Shown here: piece after piece, positions 13,274-13,863 of the stretch
Layout: every line of letters begins with the position of its first letter
How positions within the stretch are numbered: position 1 is the first letter of the stretch
Source of the DNA: JANMDR01 sp031409495
GTDB lineage: Bacteria > Pseudomonadota > Gammaproteobacteria > Burkholderiales > Usitatibacteraceae
Direction of reading: 5' to 3'
Length of the DNA stretch: 13,863 bases
Assembly: GCA_031409495.1 (NCBI GenBank)
Contig: JANNXI010000250.1
Location: forward strand, 1 to 13,863
Notes under the pieces: generated by a model
The model's database searches: none
Told to the model about the DNA's origin: nothing
The model's input: the letters and a program-made list of their open reading frames with translations, nothing else
Program-made: the position numbers and the translations under genes

Positions 13274-13863
13274 CTAGCTAGTTGTAGCCGTTCCGACCGC
13301 GGCCGCGGCCGCAATTGTGCCCGCCGCCTCACGCTGGCGCACGGCTTCGAACAAGCAAACGCCTGCCGCTACCGACACATTTAAGCTTTCTACTTGGCCA
13401 AGCATGGGAATTCGCACCAATTCATCGCAGGTTTCGCGGGTTAAACGGCGCATGCCGTCACCTTCAGCACCCATTACCAACCCTAACGGTCCCGTCAAGC
13501 GCGATTGGTACACCGGTTTGTCACCGTCTTCATCTAAACCAACCAGCCAAATGCCACGGTCTTTTAAGTCGCGCAAGGTGCGCGCCAAATTCGTCACCAT
13601 GATGTAGGGCACTGTTTCGGCCGCACCGCTGGCCACTTTGGCAACAATTGCCGTTAAGCCAACGCTTTTATCCTTCGGCGCGATGACTGCGTGTACGCCT
13701 GCGGCATCGGCTGAGCGCAAACATGCGCCTAAATTATGCGGATCGGTCACGCCATCTAGCACCAACAAAAACGGCGGCAAATCTGCCGGCATTTCGTCTA
13801 ATACATCTTCTACAAATTGCGCTAATTGCACCGGCTCTGCTAAAGCCACAACGCCCTGATGGC
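13274..13863 (-). CDS. rlmB: RlmB, 23S rRNA Gm2251 2'-O-methyltransferase, 5' end beyond the right edge
   Basis: SPOUT-class (TrmH/SpoU) methyltransferase that uses S-adenosylmethionine to methylate the ribose of a guanosine in the peptidyl-transferase loop of 23S rRNA. The three SPOUT motifs are present: LDGVTDPHNLGACLRSADAA (motif 1), GLVMGAEGDGMRRL (motif 2) and IPMLGQVESLNVSVAAGVCL (motif 3). The frame stays open to the window edge and its first visible residues are HQGVVALAEP, the conserved HQGVVA element that lies about 50 residues inside full-length RlmB. A GTG at 13849 falls within this motif and is not the start. About 195 residues of an expected 245-250 are seen. The C-terminus carries an Ala-rich tail from a GCGGCC-repeated stretch (13300-13312). 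Confidence 0.95.
   Translation of the reverse strand, partial: HQGVVALAEPVQLAQFVEDVLDEMPADLPPFLLVLDGVTDPHNLGACLRSADAAGVHAVIAPKDKSVGLTAIVAKVASGAAETVPYIMVTNLARTLRDLKDRGIWLVGLDEDGDKPVYQSRLTGPLGLVMGAEGDGMRRLTRETCDELVRIPMLGQVESLNVSVAAGVCLFEAVRQREAAGTIAAAAAVGTATTS

Noticed and set aside
13300..13312. GCGGCC tandem repeat as a regulatory or mobile element
   Set aside because: It encodes the Ala-rich C-terminal tail of RlmB in frame.
13847..13849. GTG start for RlmB
   Set aside because: It lies inside the conserved HQGVVA motif; the gene continues past the right edge.

Overview
The window looks like a chromosomal segment of a betaproteobacterium with about half G+C by eye. The evidence is an RpfE-type protein directly upstream of recJ, a lolCD pair with one permease gene, a VC_2705-type symporter with its DUF4212 partner, a lexA-imuA gene pair, small class I cytochromes c, and an RlmB of proteobacterial type. 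A genus cannot be named from this sequence. Most of it is ordinary housekeeping DNA. The left edge (part of a transposase plus an orphan ORF) and the lexA-imuA region are the least ordinary parts.

Layout, left to right. 1-92: 5' end of an insertion-sequence transposase on the minus strand, running off the window. 200-517: small plus-strand ORF of unknown function. 546-1370 (minus): a DUF1569/DinB-like protein and a small membrane protein. 1431-4012 (minus): a complete transcription unit made of a sigma70-type promoter, a leader with a palindrome, the DUF4212 small subunit, a large sodium:solute symporter and a strong intrinsic terminator. 4084-6046 (minus): lolD and lolC of the lipoprotein-release ABC transporter, with overlapping reading frames. 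6097-8870 (plus): an RpfE-type protein and recJ, closed by a strong terminator. 8939-9197: a non-coding stretch with short repeats, then the lexA promoter. 9198-11389 (plus): lexA and an unusually long ImuA-like protein. 11415-12185 (minus): a membrane-anchored TPR protein. 12253-13034 (minus): two overlapping monoheme cytochrome c genes and their terminator. 13274-13863 (minus): rlmB, cut by the right edge.

The part most worth attention is 9087-11389. The lexA promoter has an 18-bp perfect inverted repeat (GGTGTAA-N4-TTACACC) lying over its -10 element. The usual beta/gammaproteobacterial LexA box (CTGT-N8-ACAG) is absent. The LexA recognition helix, which aligns without gaps to E. coli LexA, has Val44 and Lys45 where E. 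coli has Glu44 and Glu45. This suggests a LexA with changed operator specificity. Downstream, an ImuA-like protein of 520 residues, about twice the usual size and with a long low-complexity tail, stands without imuB or dnaE2. I see no CRISPR array, tRNA, rRNA, prophage or toxin-antitoxin module.
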